A DNA stretch of 64,000 nt from Actinomadura alba (GTDB taxonomy: Bacteria > Actinomycetota > Actinomycetes > Streptosporangiales > Streptosporangiaceae). Under the pieces are notes generated by a model. The model was not told where the DNA came from. It ran no database searches and was given only the letters and a program-made list of their open reading frames with translations. Made by a program: the position numbers and the translations under genes. The stretch is taken from the NCBI RefSeq assembly GCF_014323705.1, contig NZ_JABVEC010000031.1, forward strand, positions 1 to 64,000, read 5' to 3'. Shown one piece after another: positions 43,201 to 51,373 of this stretch; position 1 is the first letter of the stretch; each line of letters begins with the position of its first letter.

Positions 43201-43306
43201 GCGGCGGGACCTGGTCACGGCGATGGCCGACCGGCTGGGCCGCGGCCCGTTCGGGCGCGCCGTCATGACCGCTCCCGAGCCGCCCGAGCCGCCCTCCGGC
43301 GCGTAG
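40220..43306 (+). CDS. Large coiled-coil protein with degenerate SF1-helicase-like halves
   Basis: 1028 aa. Residues 1-230 are acidic and Pro-rich, with an imperfect repeat (AETMALPVLPDP, AETMALPILPDP). Residues about 245-310 look like a degraded P-loop region (HLIRSLGTGADAAVIAEF, TLLLVPTADAMDGFLAGI). Residues about 330-730 are a long Glu/Arg/Ala coiled coil. Residues about 850-920 (DVVCGTALGIAAC, FDTLLVADAGRISDGEFLIGAVRARGWVLIGDERRPPAG) resemble the Walker B and motif III region of Upf1/DNA2-type helicases, with the Glu after the Asp replaced. ATP hydrolysis is doubtful. A structural or DNA-associated role like an SMC/helicase hybrid is speculative. Other starts are possible. Confidence 0.65.
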   Translation: METPDSSEAPDRATDERTTREGPVAPADGSFHERTVTAYAPLTALYRLFDGRLREGVPQDPEPIGWRPHLEALAALSEGRVSGDLEALARLLVDPAALPEEDRPGPALDLGGAVQDPEPADATPAGNDPAETMALPVLPDPVDTASAAPVEVTPDEATPAETMALPILPDPGQTPPAAPEPPETALAHIDPVGTADLSETALPAPVSSPAPVETPATPPARPALPAGGLEIAQVAEQAAEAGRVHLIRSLGTGADAAVIAEFVRRRSAGGARTLLLVPTADAMDGFLAGIGVDEGVFAVRIEPRVSPAGEPSWPEDRIHGGVVRAVGTSYQRAWEAERQRLRRDLMWLEQWPRDLAALAAVRAEHERRSGLVSENEEELTARIRERNAVVAAAEQEVLAAREAGESLVEHESRAAAEATRTRTEWERLQGVADAAAHVAEERTRGAESAAERHRELSERHARCVEEFDAARQRERSLIEELARAEDALPEADADVERFTAAATQAAAVGHACYYRMAAAESALAAERRKLSLAQRMRIVPSEPGMARLRRELSRHKKEAEEAAAHARQTSEALDKAERHRDGLATFLAGGADQLAAVRQEQARLSADIARVSAERDGAEAEHREHAERVGEAVERATETGAAAAGARAVGEQAEERLAEARRAREEAAAATDRAVAEAETAKRRLGESEAELRRRREEGAVELADGLAEIEAAAEAAAGSRGHVAEICGTDPVSAGEDVLADHRNQTMARIERISTWAELLGDPAAGVGSADPFGTGSAPLATGALDGDPVDGGPVDLTGAVGAIEAGSAEAAGEPTEDQPSAAVAPVPAGPDPLDALGEIMLATADVVCGTALGIAACPTVAGTRFDTLLVADAGRISDGEFLIGAVRARGWVLIGDERRPPAGVPEPLEVHVRALTLLGIADESPDGDLDAAAEAMPAPGGEADRASPQPAVRTEAERLRAEGLWESRYRDAYDRALRPLRDRGEPGRTADPRRDLVTAMADRLGRGPFGRAVMTAPEPPEPPSGA

Positions 43307-43325
43307 CGCGCGGCCGGACGGCTCT

Positions 43326-43341
43326 GGACTCCGGCGAGTCC
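43326..43341. terminator. Hairpin between convergent genes
   Basis: GGACTC (43326-43331), loop CGGC, GAGTCC (43336-43341): a perfect 6-bp stem in the 38-bp gap between the coiled-coil gene and the universal stress gene, usable from both sides. Confidence 0.5.
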
Positions 43342-43344
43342 CCC

Positions 43345-44211
43345 TCAGTCGCGGGGGCGTACGACGGCGACCGGGCAGTGCGAGTGGTGGATGATCCCGT
43401 GGCCCACCGAGCCGAGCCGGATCGAGCCGAGGCCGATATGGCCTCGCGCCCCGACGACGACCAGGTCGGCCCGGCCGGAGGCGTCGACCAACGCCGAGAC
43501 GGGATGATCCCGCACCACGTCCTCGACGATCTCCACATCGGGGTGCCGCTTCCGCCACGGAGCGAGTGCCTGGGCCACGTTCCAGCAGTTGTCCTGCTCG
43601 ATCTCCGTGAGATCGAAGGGGTACTCCGCCGCGATCAGCGGCGCCGACAACTGCCAGGCGTGGAGCACCCGGAGCCGGGCGGACCGCACGTTGGCCGCGT
43701 CGAAGGCGTACTCGAGGGCCGCGGACGGATCGTCCGGCAGGTCCAGCCCGACGACCACCTCGCCGTTGACCCTGCCGCCGTCGCCGCGGACGATCACGAC
43801 GGGGCCGGCCGCGCATCCGGCGACGCGCAGCCCCGTCGACCCGAGGAGCAGGCTGGTGAACCCGCCCAGGCCCCGATGGCCCAGCACCAACTCGTACGCC
43901 TGCCTGGACAGGTCGCAGAGCGCGTGCGCGGTGGAATCCTGCGCGAGCTCGGTCGTCACCTCCGCGGGCCCGCGCTCGCGCGCCAGGGCCTTCGCGTCGG
44001 CCAGCAGCCGCAGCCCCCGCTCGGACAGCGACTCGCGCATGCCGGGTGGCGGGAAGAGCGGAATGTCGTGCACCCAGCGCTCGATGACGTGAACGATGCG
44101 CAGGGGCCGTCGATGCCGCATCGCCTCTTCGGCCGCCCATGTGACCGCCCGGTCGGCCGGCGGCGAGCCGTCGGTGCCGACGACCACAGGGGCGAACGTC
44201 GGATCGGGCAT
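43345..44211 (-). CDS. Universal stress protein, tandem UspA domains
   Basis: 288 aa with two UspA folds. Domain 1 starts PVVVGTDGSPPADRAVTWAAEEA and its nucleotide motif is GHRGLGGFTSLLLGSTGLRV. Domain 2 starts GEVVVGLDLPDDPSAALEYA with GARGHIGLGSIRLGSVGHGI. Both G-x2-G-x9-G-S/T motifs are intact, so ATP binding is likely, as in mycobacterial Rv2623, a DosR-regulon protein. ATG 44211 has GGGAGG four bases upstream. It probably shares a transcript with the DUF1876 gene 109 bp upstream. Confidence 0.93.
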   Translation of the reverse strand: MPDPTFAPVVVGTDGSPPADRAVTWAAEEAMRHRRPLRIVHVIERWVHDIPLFPPPGMRESLSERGLRLLADAKALARERGPAEVTTELAQDSTAHALCDLSRQAYELVLGHRGLGGFTSLLLGSTGLRVAGCAAGPVVIVRGDGGRVNGEVVVGLDLPDDPSAALEYAFDAANVRSARLRVLHAWQLSAPLIAAEYPFDLTEIEQDNCWNVAQALAPWRKRHPDVEIVEDVVRDHPVSALVDASGRADLVVVGARGHIGLGSIRLGSVGHGIIHHSHCPVAVVRPRD

Positions 44212-44320
44212 CGGACCTCCCTTCGATGAGCGGGCTTCGGACAGCACGGCCGCCCCTGTCGGCACGGCCTTCGGCACAACCGGTCCGCCGGTGGGGCGGC
44301 GGCGGGCCGGCGGCTCGCTC

Positions 44321-44569
44321 CTACGCCGGGCCGGCCAACTGGGCGATGTCGTCGGCGGCCACCGTCCGCAGGCGATCGGCGAGATCCGCCAGGGCCCTGC
44401 TGGCGGCCAGCTCGTCGCCGATCTCCGGAATGGGGCGGTCGCCGGGGTTCCGCCGGGCCCGACCGACCCCGCTGATCCTCATGCCGTCCCTGAGGAGGAC
44501 GGCGCGCGCGACCGTGTCGTCGCGATCCTCACTGATGTAGACCTGGACGGCCCACTGTTTGCTCTCCAT
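44321..44569 (-). CDS. DUF1876 family protein (Rv1738/Rv2632c-like)
   Basis: 82-aa protein matching the DUF1876 pattern: QWAVQVYISEDRDDTVARAVL, ISGVGRARRNPGDRPIPEIGDELAASRALADLADRL. Its best-known homologues are DosR-regulon proteins of M. tuberculosis with a fold like ribosome hibernation factors. ATG 44569 has GAGGGGG upstream. Two GGGAC-N4-GTCCC-like boxes lie 60-96 bp upstream. Confidence 0.92.
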   Translation of the reverse strand: MESKQWAVQVYISEDRDDTVARAVLLRDGMRISGVGRARRNPGDRPIPEIGDELAASRALADLADRLRTVAADDIAQLAGPA

Positions 44570-44629
44570 GGCGCCCCCTCGCGCGTCGGTCCCACCTCGA
44601 TCTTCCGTCGCGGGGACGTCACCCCCTGA

Positions 44630-44665
44630 GGGGCACTGGTCCCCATATCTAGGGACCTCTGGGCC
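44630..44665 (-). promoter_or_regulatory. Tandem DevR boxes before the DUF1876 gene
   Basis: GGGGCACTGGTCCC (44630-44643, one mismatch to GGGAC-N4-GTCCC) and GGGACCTCTGGGCC (44652-44665, two mismatches). Centres are 22 bp apart, the spacing seen for cooperative DosR binding in mycobacteria. They lie upstream of the DUF1876 gene and its downstream stress-protein gene. Confidence 0.6.
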
Positions 44666-44686
44666 TTTGCCCTGCACGTTTCATCG

Positions 44687-45688
44687 TCAGGCCGATCTGG
44701 GGGCCGCCACGGCCAGCCGGCCGTCCTCCGCGCGCACGGTCGCGCCGAAGGCGCCACACGCGGCGGTGAAGCGACGCCTGATCCAGTCCCGCTCGGCACC
44801 CTCCGCGAGCCGCGTACGGCAGTAGTCCAGGGCCAGCGGGACCGCCTCGATCAGCTGGGGCCCCCGGTCGTCCAGCGTCACGATGAACAGCAGTCCCAGG
44901 TCGTTGCGCCTCCAGGGGTCGACCGCGTAGTCGTCGATGAAGTCGCCGGCGTCGTACACGACGGGCCAGTCCACGCCGTGGAAGACGTGCGCGGAGTGGC
45001 CGGCCACCAGGGCGGCCCCCGCCGCCACCAGGACGCGGGCCGCCTCCCGGACGTAGGCCGGCGGCTCGGTGGTCATGTTGGGCCCCCAGTGCGGCGTGAC
45101 GAGGACGGTGCCGGCGTCACGCCGCAGCCGCCTCACCTCGTCGACGAGCCAGTCCGGAACCCCGTGCCGCAGATCGGCATAGGCGACGCCGGGGCGATCG
45201 GAGGCGGCGGCGAAGTCCGCGGGGTGGTCGGTCACCCCCAGCACGGCCAGCCGTGTGTCCCGGACCCGCAGGACGGCGGACGCGCGCGCCTCGGCCCGGT
45301 CCGCGCCGGCTCCCACGGCGCGGATGCCCGCGCCGGCGAGATGCTCGCGCGTGTCGGCCAGCGCCTCATAGCCGAAGTCGAGAGCGTGGTTGTTGGCGAG
45401 GGTCACGCAGTCCACACCCAGTGCGGCGAGCGTCTCGACCGCCCGGGGCGGCGCCCGGAAATGGAAGAGCTTGCCCGGCGATTCCCAGGGCCTGCCCCGC
45501 TCCGACACGCAGCACTCCAGATTGAGCACGACGAGGTCGGCCGTGGCGACGATCTCTCTCAGCTCACCGGAGAACAGGTCCGGGGGCTCCACCGTGGCGA
45601 GGCGGTCGGCGACCTTGCGCCCGAGCATCGTGTCGCCGGCGACCGCGACCTTGATCGGTGTCCGCTCCGATCCCGCACTCCGGGTCAC
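44687..45688 (-). CDS. CapA family protein (poly-gamma-glutamate synthesis-type metallophosphatase fold)
   Basis: 333 aa. CapA/PgsA-like calcineurin fold: IKVAVAGDTMLGRKV, ADLVVLNLECCVSERG, TLANNHALDFGYEAL, VTPHWGPN, GHSAHVFHGVDWPVVYDAGDFIDDYAVDPWRRN. It has no signal peptide, unlike envelope CapA, so it is probably cytoplasmic, as in Rv0574c, also a DosR-regulon gene. The GTG start at 45688 overlaps the upstream stress-protein stop (GTGA). The reaction is unknown. Confidence 0.88.
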   Translation of the reverse strand: MTRSAGSERTPIKVAVAGDTMLGRKVADRLATVEPPDLFSGELREIVATADLVVLNLECCVSERGRPWESPGKLFHFRAPPRAVETLAALGVDCVTLANNHALDFGYEALADTREHLAGAGIRAVGAGADRAEARASAVLRVRDTRLAVLGVTDHPADFAAASDRPGVAYADLRHGVPDWLVDEVRRLRRDAGTVLVTPHWGPNMTTEPPAYVREAARVLVAAGAALVAGHSAHVFHGVDWPVVYDAGDFIDDYAVDPWRRNDLGLLFIVTLDDRGPQLIEAVPLALDYCRTRLAEGAERDWIRRRFTAACGAFGATVRAEDGRLAVAAPRSA

Positions 45689-46653
45689 GACGGCCGCCGC
45701 CGCCCTGCCCCTCGGCTCGGCCCGACACCACGGCCCGGGCTCATGCGGTCGAAGCGCGCCGGCCGGGCCGGCTCCCCCCGGGCCCGGCCCGCCCGATCGT
45801 GGTGCTCCTCGCCGCCGGAGAACCACAAGGGGTGCGCCACGGTCACCGAGCACGGCGCGTGGAGCAGCAACTCCCGGCTCACCGCACCCAGCGTCAGCGG
45901 CGAGGGGCCCCCGTTTCCATGATCGCCGACCACCAGCATCTCGGCGCCGACGGCCGCCTCGGTGAGCGCGCCGCGTGGCGGCTCCGGCACCAGGTGCGTC
46001 CAGGCGGACACCTGCGGGTACTTGTCCCGCCAAGGGGCCACGGCCCTCTCCAGCATCACCCCGGCCCGCTGCCTGAGAATCTCGGGGTCGATCTCCGGTG
46101 GCCGATCGGGATCGCCGAAGCAGTGCACAGCGTGCAGGTACCAGCCCTTCAGGGCCGCCTCCTCGAACGCGAACGCCAGAGCCGCGTCGCTCGCGGCCGA
46201 TCCGTCCACCCCCACGATGATCCGGCGGTCCGCGGGCTCCACGCCGCGGATCACGACGACCGGGCAGCTCGCCCTCGCGGCCGTACGCACGGCGATGGAC
46301 CCCCAGTGCAGCTCCCCGCCGCCGTGAGAGCCGACCACGATCAGCTCGGCGTCGTCGGCGAGGTGCAACAGGGCCGAGGACGGCGGGCCGGGCAGCAGGG
46401 CCTTCCTCACCGGCACGGTGGGCGCGCTGGTCCGCGCGATGAAGACGCCATGGTCGAGCACGTGCTCGGCCATGCGCTCGACGGTCGCCGGCCAGCCCGG
46501 ATAGAGCTTCGTCATGGGGCGCTCCCATTGCCACGCGTGGCAGACGGTGACCCCGATCCGGCGCAGCTTCGCCTCGGTGACGGCCCAGCGGACGATCTGA
46601 TCGCCCGCTCTCGACCCGTCATAGCCGACGACCACGTGCGAATGCCGGCTCAT
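45685..46653 (-). CDS. Universal stress protein, tandem UspA domains
   Basis: 322 aa. Domain 1: HVVVGYDGSRAGDQIVRWAVTEA and GSHGGGELHWGSIAVRTAARASCPVVVI. Domain 2: RIIVGVDGSAASDAALAFAFEEAAL and GDHGNGGPSPLTLGAVSRELLLHAPCSVTVAH. There is a 40-residue Arg/Gly/Pro tail beyond the second domain, rarely seen, that overlaps the CapA-like gene start. The gene shares a 198-bp upstream region with the divergent WS/DGAT gene and its paired DevR boxes. Confidence 0.92.
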   Translation of the reverse strand: MSRHSHVVVGYDGSRAGDQIVRWAVTEAKLRRIGVTVCHAWQWERPMTKLYPGWPATVERMAEHVLDHGVFIARTSAPTVPVRKALLPGPPSSALLHLADDAELIVVGSHGGGELHWGSIAVRTAARASCPVVVIRGVEPADRRIIVGVDGSAASDAALAFAFEEAALKGWYLHAVHCFGDPDRPPEIDPEILRQRAGVMLERAVAPWRDKYPQVSAWTHLVPEPPRGALTEAAVGAEMLVVGDHGNGGPSPLTLGAVSRELLLHAPCSVTVAHPLWFSGGEEHHDRAGRARGEPARPARFDRMSPGRGVGPSRGAGRRRPS

Positions 46654-46753
46654 GCCCCCTCCTCGGACCCGTGCCTGTGCGACCGGCGCGACGGCCGGCG
46701 AACCGGCGCGGTGGCGTCCCTTCAGGACATCCGGTCACGAAGACCGGTTCGTA

Positions 46754-46788
46754 GGGCCGTACGTCCCCGGCGGCGGGACATCGGTCCC
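46754..46788. promoter_or_regulatory. Tandem DevR boxes between stress protein and WS/DGAT genes
   Basis: GGGCCGTACGTCCC (46754-46767, one mismatch) and GGGACATCGGTCCC (46775-46788, perfect GGGAC-N4-GTCCC). Centres are 21 bp apart. The pair lies 64 bp before the WS/DGAT ATG and 101 bp from the divergent stress-protein start, so it may serve both. Confidence 0.75.
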
Positions 46789-46851
46789 TTGCCGGCACCG
46801 GTCGCGAAGCGGTGCCATGGAGGGGCCGGCGGGAGCGGATCGGGAGGCGAC

Positions 46852-48225
46852 ATGGAACGCATGAACGCGCTCGACGCCGGATTCCTCTTCGCCGAACGGG
46901 AGGACACCCCCCTGCACATCGGCTCGGTGACGGTGTTCGAAGGGCCTGCCCCCGCCTACGGCGACCTCATCCGGATGATCCTCGGCAAGCTCGCGAGGGT
47001 GCCCCGGTACCGGCAGCGGGTCCGTACCGTGCCGCTCAACGTCGGCCGGCCGGTCTGGGTCGACGACCCGCACTTCCAGATCCTCTACCACGTCAGGCAC
47101 ACCGCCGTGCCGGCGCCGGGCGGCGCCGAGGAGCTCCGCAACCTCGCCGGCCGGGTGCTCGCGCAGCGCCTCGACCTCAGCAAGCCCCTGTGGGAGGTGT
47201 GGCTGGTCGAAGGACTCGAGGGAGGCCGCTGGGCGCTGATCGCCAAGGTGCACCACTGCGTGGTGGACGGGGTCGGCGCCGGTGATCTGATGACTCATCT
47301 GCTCGACCTCACCCCGGACGCCGAACCGCCCGCGCGACCCGAGCCATGGGACGTGGAGCCGGCACCGTCCACGACCTCGCTGGTGCTCCGCGGCCTGTGC
47401 GACGCGGTGGCCGAACCGGTGGGGCGGTGGACCGGCTCGGCGGCGCTCGCCCAGCGGATCAGCGACATCCGGGGTGTCATGGACTTCGTGGGCGGCCTGC
47501 CCGGCAGCCTGCGGCGGGCCTCCGAGCCCACCGCGCGGTCGTTGACGGGCGCGGCCGGCCCGCATCGGCGGTGGTCCTGGATGGAGGCCGACCTCGACAA
47601 GGTCAAGGCGATCCGCAAGGCGCTCGGCGGCACGGTCAACGACGTGCTGCTCGCCGCCGTCACGCGGGGCCTGTGCGATCTGCTCGAAGCGCGCGGCGAA
47701 CTGACCGCGCGGACCCGGGTGCGCTCCCTGGTCCCCGTCTCGGTGCGCGGGGACGACGAGCACGCGATGCTGAGCAACCGGGTGTCCGGGGTGATCGTCA
47801 CCCTGCCGTGCGGCGAGCCCGACCCGGTGGAGCGGTTGCGGCTGATCCGCGAACAGATGGAAGGCCTCAAGGGAACCCACCAGGCCGTGGGCGCCGACGC
47901 GCTGGTCCGGCTGGCCGGCTACGCGCCCACGCTGCTGTCGCTTGCCTCGCGCGCAGTGCTCGCCGCCGCGCGACCGCTGTTCCAGGTGGTGTCCACGAAC
48001 GTGCCCGGCCCGCCCTTCCCGCTGTACGTGATGGGCCGCAAGGTCGTCCAGCTCTACCCGTACGTCCCCATCGCCGCCGGCGTCGCGGTCTCGGTAGGGA
48101 TCTTCTCCTATCTCGGGCGGCTCTACTTCGGCGTCACCGCGGACTTCGACTCGATGCCGGATCTCGATGTCTTCACCACCGGCGTACTGGCCGGCATCGA
48201 GGAACTCCTCGACTCTCCCGTCTGA
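46852..48225 (+). CDS. Wax ester synthase/diacylglycerol acyltransferase (WS/DGAT)
   Basis: 457-aa acyltransferase that makes triacylglycerol or wax esters for storage. The active-site motif is KVHHCVVDGVGAGDL (HHxxxDG), the N-terminus is MNALDAGFLFAEREDTPLHIGSVTVFEG and the late PLND-like segment is GGTVNDVLLAAVTRGL. GGGAGG lies four bases before ATG 46852. The M. tuberculosis counterpart in the dormancy regulon is tgs1 (Rv3130c). A perfect DevR box upstream supports hypoxic storage-lipid synthesis. Confidence 0.95.
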   Translation: MERMNALDAGFLFAEREDTPLHIGSVTVFEGPAPAYGDLIRMILGKLARVPRYRQRVRTVPLNVGRPVWVDDPHFQILYHVRHTAVPAPGGAEELRNLAGRVLAQRLDLSKPLWEVWLVEGLEGGRWALIAKVHHCVVDGVGAGDLMTHLLDLTPDAEPPARPEPWDVEPAPSTTSLVLRGLCDAVAEPVGRWTGSAALAQRISDIRGVMDFVGGLPGSLRRASEPTARSLTGAAGPHRRWSWMEADLDKVKAIRKALGGTVNDVLLAAVTRGLCDLLEARGELTARTRVRSLVPVSVRGDDEHAMLSNRVSGVIVTLPCGEPDPVERLRLIREQMEGLKGTHQAVGADALVRLAGYAPTLLSLASRAVLAAARPLFQVVSTNVPGPPFPLYVMGRKVVQLYPYVPIAAGVAVSVGIFSYLGRLYFGVTADFDSMPDLDVFTTGVLAGIEELLDSPV

Positions 48226-48375
48226 CCCCGGCCGGATCAACGGATCCGGGGCGGAGTCGACGGTAAAGCCCAGGTGGGCCGCGGTCGAGCCGGCATCGGG
48301 TGAGCCGCGGATGGGTTACTTTGTGTCCTGAACGCCGTGCGGCGCACGCCCCGGCATGGACTGCGAGAGGTGTGC

Positions 48376-49587
48376 ATGGGGTCGTCGCTCGGGGACGCGG
48401 GACAGGCGGGTTCCGCGCCGAGGCGAACGCGGGACGCGTGGATCGAGAAGTTCCGTGCCGCGATCGCCGACGAACTCCCGGCCGCGGTCGCGTTGCGCCA
48501 CCGGCTGCACGCCGACCCCCGCGTGTCCGGAGACGAACACGACACCGCCAATGCGGTGGTCCACGCTCTCGACGCCGGCGACGGGACGGCGGTCGCGGGC
48601 ACCGGGCGAATCGTCCGGATCGGCGGCGAGGGCCCGCCGGTGGTGCTCCGCGCCGAGCTCGACGCGCTGCCGATCATCGAGCAGACCGAGGTGGACTGGG
48701 CGGCCAGATCGGGCGTGATGCACGCGTGCGGGCACGACGTGCACATGGCCGGGCTGGTCGCGGTCTGCAGGGCGGCCGCGAGGATCGGCATCGCGGTCCC
48801 GATCCTCGCGCTCCTGCAACCGCGTGAGGAAACCGCACCGTCGGGCGCCGAGGACGTCGTCGCCTCCGGTGTGCTCGACGACGCGCCGGCCGTCATCGGG
48901 GCGCACGTCCAGCCGCGGCTCGCGCACGGGGTCGTGTCGGCCACGCCGGGGTCGGTCAACGCGGCGGCCGACGAGTTCGAGATCACCATCGCGGGCCACG
49001 GCGGGCACGGCGGCTACCCGCATGTGACGCGCGACCCGGTCCTCGCGCTGTGCCAGGTGGTGGTGAGCCTGCAGCAGGTGGCCAGCCGGCGCTTCGACCC
49101 GGTACTCGGGGCGGTCTGCTCCGTGGGACAGGTCACGGCGGGCAGCGCCCCCAACGTCATCCCCCGGACGGCCACGGCGCGCGGCAACATCCGGGTGATG
49201 CGCAACCAGGACCGTGCGGTGGCGGCCGACCTGATCCGCGAGATCGTCACGCACACCGCCGCGGCGCACGGCTGTGAGGGAGACGTACGGATTCACCCGC
49301 TGCAGCCCGTCCTGCACAACGACCCCGCGCTCGCGGGCCGGGCGGCGCGGTGGCTGACCGACCTGGGCGCCGCCGCCGACACCGGCTTCCGCTCCTACGG
49401 CTCCGACGACTTCTCGCACTACTGCGAGATGTCCAGGGGACTCATGATGTTCGTCGGCACGGCCGAGGACACCTCACCCGACTCCCCCGGCCTGCACCAC
49501 GCCCGGTTCCTGCCGGACGACGCGCTGGTCGGCCAGGTCGCCGGCGCCTACCTGGCCGGCTATCTCGCCGCCGTTGAGGACGGTTGA
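48376..49587 (+). CDS. M20 family metallopeptidase/amidohydrolase
   Basis: 403-aa M20D-type hydrolase (hippurate/IAA-amino acid hydrolase class). Zinc motifs: HACGHDVHMAG, the general base and ligand Glu pair in LQPREETAPSGAED, a third ligand in VIGAHVQPRL, and late SYGSDDFSHYCE. A dimerisation domain lies between (ITIAGHGGHGGYPHVTRDPV). ATG 48376 has AGAGG six bases upstream, so the GTG at 48337 is not preferred. It begins a block of genes unrelated to the dormancy set. Confidence 0.9.
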   Translation: MGSSLGDAGQAGSAPRRTRDAWIEKFRAAIADELPAAVALRHRLHADPRVSGDEHDTANAVVHALDAGDGTAVAGTGRIVRIGGEGPPVVLRAELDALPIIEQTEVDWAARSGVMHACGHDVHMAGLVAVCRAAARIGIAVPILALLQPREETAPSGAEDVVASGVLDDAPAVIGAHVQPRLAHGVVSATPGSVNAAADEFEITIAGHGGHGGYPHVTRDPVLALCQVVVSLQQVASRRFDPVLGAVCSVGQVTAGSAPNVIPRTATARGNIRVMRNQDRAVAADLIREIVTHTAAAHGCEGDVRIHPLQPVLHNDPALAGRAARWLTDLGAAADTGFRSYGSDDFSHYCEMSRGLMMFVGTAEDTSPDSPGLHHARFLPDDALVGQVAGAYLAGYLAAVEDG

Positions 49588-49590
49588 CCG

Positions 49591-49608
49591 CCACCGGGGA
49601 TCCGGTGG
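49591..49608. terminator. Hairpin terminator between convergent M20 and sigma genes
   Basis: CCACCGG (49591-49597), loop GGAT, CCGGTGG (49602-49608), extendable by one G-C pair. It starts four bases after the M20 stop and sits between convergent genes. Confidence 0.6.
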
Positions 49609-49695
49609 CGCGCCACCGCGCCGGCGAACATGCCGCCGCGGCTGGATCCACGACGCGATGACCGAACCCGGCACTGGATCCGGCAACGCCCGACC

Positions 49696-50964
49696 TTACG
49701 GCGGCGGCTGCCGGCCGGACGCGGTGAGCCGGGCGGCGCGGGTGGTGAGGTAGTGCCGCTCCGGCACGCTGGTGGTGAGGTTGGCCGCCAGGCGGTAGCT
49801 CTCGGCGGCCGCCGACCGTTCGCCGGCCATCTCGAGCAGGTGGGCCCGGGCCGCATGCAGGCGGTGATGCCCGGCCAGGCGCCCGTCGGCGTCGAGCGCC
49901 TGGAGCATCTCCAGACCGGTGGCCGGGCCGTGGACCATCGCGGCGGCGACGGCGCGGTTGAGCGAGATCATGGGGTTGTCGGACATGCGCTCCAGCAGGC
50001 CGTACAGCGCGAGGATCTGCGGCCAGTCGGTGTCCTCGACCCGTTCCGCCTCGTCGTGGACGGCCGCGATCGCCGCCTGGAGCTGGTAGGGACCGACGGC
50101 GCCCTTGGCCAACGTGTCGGTGATGAGCGCGACGCCTTCGGCGATGGCCGTGCCGTCCCAGCGGCCACGATCCTGCTCCGCCAGCGGGACGACCTCCCCA
50201 CCCGGGCCGGTCCGGGCGGGGCGCCGGGCGTCGGTGAGCAGCATGAGCGCCAGCAGCCCGGCGACCTCGCAGTCGTCGGGGAGCAGTTCGCGGACCGCCC
50301 TGGCCAGCCGGATGGCCTCCTGGGACAGCTCGACGCGCTGCAGGTCGGGACCGGTGCTGCTGGCATATCCCTCATTGAAGATCAGATAAAGCACGTGCAG
50401 CACGGAGTGGAGGCGGTGCGGCCACTCCTCACGGGTCGGCAGGCGGAACGGCACGCCGGAGGTCCTGATGCGCTGCTTCGCCCGGCTGATCCGCTGGGCC
50501 ATGGTCGCCTCGGGCATCATGAACGCGTGGGCGATCTGGGCCGTGGTGAGGCCGCCGACCGAGCGCAGGGTCAGGGCGATCGCCGACGTCGGGGTCAGCG
50601 CGGGGTGGCAGCACATGAAGAGCACCGCGAGCGTGTCGTCGCGATCCGTCTCGTGCTCACTGTCCGCGGGCGGCGCGGACTGCCGGTCGGAGGGCACCCG
50701 CAGGGCCGCGAGGCCCTCCCTGCGGCGCCGCGCCTGCTCGCTTCGCACCTGTTCGGTCATGCGGCGGGCGGCGACCTGGATCAGCCATCCCCGCGGGTTG
50801 CCGGGCAGCCCCTGCTCGGGCCATTGGGTCGTCGCGGCCAGCAACGCCTCCTGCACCGCGTCCTCGGCGGCGTCGAAGTCCCCGAAGCGCCGGGCGAGCA
50901 CGCCGAGGACCTGCGGCGCCAGCCGGCGCAGCAGGTCCTCGATGCTCGGATCCGCGACGGTCAG
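49696..50964 (-). CDS. ECF RNA polymerase sigma factor with C-terminal TPR-like extension
   Basis: Sigma-2 is seen in RRFGDFDAAEDAVQEALLAATTQWP and sigma-4 in CHPALTPTSAIALTLRSVGGLTTAQIAHAFMMPEATMAQRISRAKQRIR. The remaining 240 residues are the helical domain of the group formerly called ECF42 (DUF6596), typically paired with a YCII protein. The conserved N-terminal segment (VADPSIEDLLRRLAPQVLGV) lies upstream of the first GTG (50901), and the only start codon that includes it is CTG 50964, with GAGGAG about ten bases upstream. That gives 422 aa. GTG 50901 (401 aa) would cut sigma-2. Confidence 0.88.
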   Translation of the reverse strand: MTVADPSIEDLLRRLAPQVLGVLARRFGDFDAAEDAVQEALLAATTQWPEQGLPGNPRGWLIQVAARRMTEQVRSEQARRRREGLAALRVPSDRQSAPPADSEHETDRDDTLAVLFMCCHPALTPTSAIALTLRSVGGLTTAQIAHAFMMPEATMAQRISRAKQRIRTSGVPFRLPTREEWPHRLHSVLHVLYLIFNEGYASSTGPDLQRVELSQEAIRLARAVRELLPDDCEVAGLLALMLLTDARRPARTGPGGEVVPLAEQDRGRWDGTAIAEGVALITDTLAKGAVGPYQLQAAIAAVHDEAERVEDTDWPQILALYGLLERMSDNPMISLNRAVAAAMVHGPATGLEMLQALDADGRLAGHHRLHAARAHLLEMAGERSAAAESYRLAANLTTSVPERHYLTTRAARLTASGRQPPP

Positions 50965-50968
50965 TCCG

Positions 50969-51373
50969 CTACAGCTCCTCGGGCGGGGCCGACATCACCT
51001 GTCGTACCTCGATCGGCATGTTCAGCGGCCGGCCACCGGGGCCCGGCGCCGCCGAGACGTACGCGGCGATCTCGATGGCGCGCTCGGGACTCTCACAGTC
51101 GACGATCCAGTAGCCGGCCAGGAACTCCTTGGTCTCGGGGAACGGGCCGTCGCTGACCACGGGCTCCCGCCCATCGCCGCCGCCGCGGACGATCTTCGCC
51201 TGGTCCGGCATGGCCAGCCCCTGAGCGTCGACCAGTTCACCGGCATGGATGAACTTCTCGTTGACGCTTCCCATGAACTCGATGTGCGCCCTGACGTCCT
51301 CGGCCGGCCAGGTGTCGATCGGCGGGAAGTCCGTCTGCGCCTGGCTGAACTGCATCAAAAGCATGTACTTCAC
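50969..51373 (-). CDS. YCII-related (DGPF domain) protein
   Basis: 134 aa. The family signature is in KYMLLMQFSQAQ and in PVVSDGPFPETKEFLAGYWIVDCESPERAIEIA (DGPF motif). Such small proteins are encoded just before ECF sigma factors and are thought to modulate them or act in the same response. GTG 51373 has GAGGAG seven bases upstream. The sigma gene begins four bases after its stop. Confidence 0.92.
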   Translation of the reverse strand: MKYMLLMQFSQAQTDFPPIDTWPAEDVRAHIEFMGSVNEKFIHAGELVDAQGLAMPDQAKIVRGGGDGREPVVSDGPFPETKEFLAGYWIVDCESPERAIEIAAYVSAAPGPGGRPLNMPIEVRQVMSAPPEEL

